Positions 4,517-5,803 of a stretch of 5,803 nt of DNA are shown one piece after another. Origin of the DNA: Candidatus Acetothermia bacterium (GTDB taxonomy: Bacteria > Bipolaricaulota > Bipolaricaulia > Bipolaricaulales > Bipolaricaulaceae); assembly GCA_003551325.1 (NCBI GenBank), contig PUMK01000025.1, forward strand, positions 1 to 5,803, written 5' to 3'. Below the pieces are notes generated by a model that worked only from the letters and a program-made list of their open reading frames with translations, had not been told where the DNA came from and did no database searches. A program made the translations under genes and the position numbers. Each line of letters begins with the position of its first letter. Positions within the stretch are counted from its first letter, which is position 1.

Positions 4517-4756
4517 ATGTCCCTCAAGCGAACCCAGATCTACCTTGAGCCAGAGCAACATCGACTCCTGAAGGAGGAGGCGGAGACAAAGGGGATCTCT
4601 TTGGCCGAACTCCTAAGGCGACTTGCAAGGGACCACCTGCATCGGCAACCGCGTCGTGAGGATTTCGGGCGAATCGTAGGGCTGGGTAAGAGCGACGTCG
4701 ACAACGCAGCAGAGGAACACGATCGCTACATCGAAGGGGCTGTAAGCCGCGAATGA
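4517..4756 (+). CDS. vapB: VapB-type ribbon-helix-helix antitoxin
   Basis: A 79-aa antitoxin. Residues 4-12 (KRTQIYLEP) form the DNA-contacting beta ribbon. EQHRLLKEEAETKG (13-26) and SLAELLRRLARDHL (28-41) are the two helices of a ribbon-helix-helix/CopG-like dimer. The C-terminal arm carries GLGKSDVD and EEHDRYIEG (55-74), close to the 'GiGksg..dvseeHDkyl' motif of VapB proteins that threads into the PIN toxin active site. It should neutralise the downstream VapC and, with it, repress the promoter at 4459-4487. The stop overlaps the toxin start (ATGA, 4753-4756), so synthesis is coupled. Confidence 0.93.
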   Translation: MSLKRTQIYLEPEQHRLLKEEAETKGISLAELLRRLARDHLHRQPRREDFGRIVGLGKSDVDNAAEEHDRYIEGAVSRE

Positions 4757-5175
4757 GCGTCTTCGTAGACACATCCGCGTTCTACGCCCTCGCCGATGAG
4801 GGCGACCGGAGGCATCTTGAGGCAAGATCCGCCTATGACCCGCTGACCACACGAACACTCGTGACCACAGACCACATTCTGGTGGAATGCTGGTTCCTCA
4901 TCGGGAGCCGGCTGGGAAGAGAAGCAGCGATTCGGTTCTGGGACGGCATACGCTCTGGAATCGTTACCGTCCTCCAAGTGACCTTGCACGACTTGGATCA
5001 CGCACGGGAGGCCATTCGCCGCTTTCCCGATCAGCGCTTGTCGTTGGTTGACGGGACCAGTTTTGCCGTAATGGAACGCAAGGGGATCGAACGGGTTTTC
5101 ACATTCGACACACACTTTGGCGTCTACCGCTTCGGAAAGGCCAACAAACGGCGGTTCACCGTGATCCCTGGGTAG
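4753..5175 (+). CDS. vapC: VapC PIN-domain ribonuclease toxin
   Basis: A 140-aa PIN toxin with the full set of acidic residues: D6 in VFVDTSAFYALAD, E45 in TTDHILVECWFLIG, D100 in RLSLVDGTSFAVMERKGI and D119 in VFTFDTHFG. This is the standard Mg-dependent VapC RNase site. The 'SLVDxxSFxVM' block puts it in the same PIN subgroup as the C-terminal half of the chimeric ORF at 1692-2261, so the two may share ancestry. The tail after residue 124 (RFGKANKRRFTVIPG) is basic and could contact RNA. It is the second gene of the vapBC operon, with a 4-nt overlap. I see no hairpin terminator in the 120 nt that follow. Confidence 0.93.
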   Translation: MSVFVDTSAFYALADEGDRRHLEARSAYDPLTTRTLVTTDHILVECWFLIGSRLGREAAIRFWDGIRSGIVTVLQVTLHDLDHAREAIRRFPDQRLSLVDGTSFAVMERKGIERVFTFDTHFGVYRFGKANKRRFTVIPG

Positions 5176-5215
5176 TGGGGGGAATGGTGCGCATGGCCGA
5201 CAAACCGAGAACCTC

Positions 5216-5245
5216 TTGACGGGCGACCGCCGCACACGGTAGGGT
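5216..5245 (+). promoter_or_regulatory. Candidate promoter of the exported-protein gene
   Basis: TTGACG (5216-5221, 5 of 6) and TAGGGT (5240-5245, keeping the key T, A and final T) are separated by 18 bp. TAGGGT-like -10 boxes are seen in GC-rich thermophile lineages such as Thermus. A TSS near 5252 would leave about 45 nt of leader. The match is moderate. Confidence 0.45.
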
Positions 5246-5297
5246 AGCTTGTAAGGTTGTATCGTGTATCTGCGTAGCTCAAGCGAGGTGATCGGTG

Positions 5298-5803
5298 ATG
5301 CGCATGCGGTGGGGTGGTGCGGTGGTGGCGGCAGTCCTGTTGCTGGCTATCCCGCAGGCGGTGTGGGCTGTGTCGATGGAGTCAATGACCGTGGGCGCGG
5401 GCTTCCGCGAGGTGGGGAACACGTTCCAGATCTCACCGCGCCAGAGTACCTTTTCCTCTACGGACGAAGCGGTGTACGTGGTGATGGCGGTACGGATTCC
5501 CCGAGACGCCGGTTGGCGAACCTACCGGGGCACGTTGACCTGGCACGCGCCCGACGGAAGCGCGTACCTGGAGCACGAGATCAGCGATCTCGAGCGGGGC
5601 TACATCTGGCACATCGTACGGAGGATGCCCCTCCGCGGCACACGCGCTGCTCAGCTGGGGGGCGAGTGGACGGTGCGGTTCAACGTGCGGTTCGGCCCGG
5701 CGCGAACGCGTACGTTCACCGTTGAGGCACCGGCTGCCCCTCCACCGGTGGTCACCCCCGAACCCGAGAACGAACCTCCAGTCGCCATGTTCTGGTTCCT
5801 ACC
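5298..5803 (+). CDS. Exported beta-sandwich protein, partial (runs off the window)
   Basis: The open frame starts at ATG 5298 and is still open at the window end (168 codons seen). AGGTGAT (5286-5292) is an excellent Shine-Dalgarno with a 5-nt gap; a second ATG at 5304 is also possible. Residues 1-24 are a classic signal peptide: positive MRMRW, hydrophobic AVVAAVLLLAI, then AVWA with likely cleavage before VS. Residues 55-142 look like a beta-rich extracellular domain (EAVYVVMAVRIP, GTLTWHAPDGSAYLEHE, GGEWTVRFNVRFG). A proline/glutamate linker follows (146-159, APPPVVTPEPENEP), and then PPVAMFWFL, which could open a PKD/Ig-like domain ('NxPPVAxF'). It probably acts outside the cytoplasmic membrane; function unknown. 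It shares no obvious role with the toxin-antitoxin genes and may mark the start of core genome. Confidence 0.8.
   Translation, partial: MRMRWGGAVVAAVLLLAIPQAVWAVSMESMTVGAGFREVGNTFQISPRQSTFSSTDEAVYVVMAVRIPRDAGWRTYRGTLTWHAPDGSAYLEHEISDLERGYIWHIVRRMPLRGTRAAQLGGEWTVRFNVRFGPARTRTFTVEAPAAPPPVVTPEPENEPPVAMFWFL

Noticed and set aside
5264..5725. A 153-codon plus-strand frame overlapping the exported protein.
   Set aside because: It is Gly/Arg-rich with no fold signature and is out of frame with the gene that has the signal peptide and strong Shine-Dalgarno.

Overview
This window looks like an accessory 'defence and toxin-antitoxin' patch of a moderately GC-rich bacterial chromosome (roughly 60% GC by eye). 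It holds two intact toxin-antitoxin operons (a Phd-like/PIN pair and a ribbon-helix-helix VapB/VapC pair), an intact Uma2-family nuclease, a small P-loop kinase, and several broken genes of toxin-antitoxin type. Shine-Dalgarno sites pair well with a normal anti-SD. One promoter has a perfect TATAAT, and another fits TTGACG plus TAGGGT. The mix (Uma2, MNT/HEPN, several PIN toxins, a secreted protein with a possible PKD-like tail) is common in Chloroflexota, Deinococcota, Cyanobacteria and deep-branching thermophile-rich phyla. I cannot name the organism from sequence alone.

Layout. Bases 1-430 contain the first copy of a dispersed 56-bp repeat and no gene I can recognise. From 430 to 2261 everything convincing lies on the minus strand: the Uma2-like nuclease (430-1017), a collapsed MntA-HepT remnant (1103-1485, both partners truncated and joined by an internal deletion), about 200 bp with a strong GC-rich hairpin, and a PIN-domain ORF (1692-2261) whose two ends resemble different VapC subfamilies. 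From 2264 onward the plus strand takes over: an uncertain hypothetical ORF (2264-2641), a P-loop NTPase/kinase (2671-3246), and a damaged zinc-ribbon relic (3275-3370) that runs into the second repeat copy, in inverted orientation (3367-3422). Next come phd-vapC (3609-4279), a third, partial repeat copy (4403-4439), a well-formed promoter with two perfect palindromes, vapBC (4517-5175), and the start of an exported protein (5298 to the window edge).

How it fits together. The antitoxins (Phd-like 3609-3887; VapB 4517-4756) are each translationally coupled to a PIN ribonuclease toxin (overlaps of 13 and 4 nt), and the vapBC promoter carries palindromes suited to autorepression. The dead or chimeric modules to the left suggest repeated gain, deletion and recombination of such cassettes. 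The most unusual feature is the dispersed repeat: its three copies fall at the edges of these modules, two in one orientation and one inverted, so the phd-vapC operon lies between facing copies. I see no transposase, integrase, CRISPR array, tRNA or rRNA, and no hairpin plus T-run terminator.
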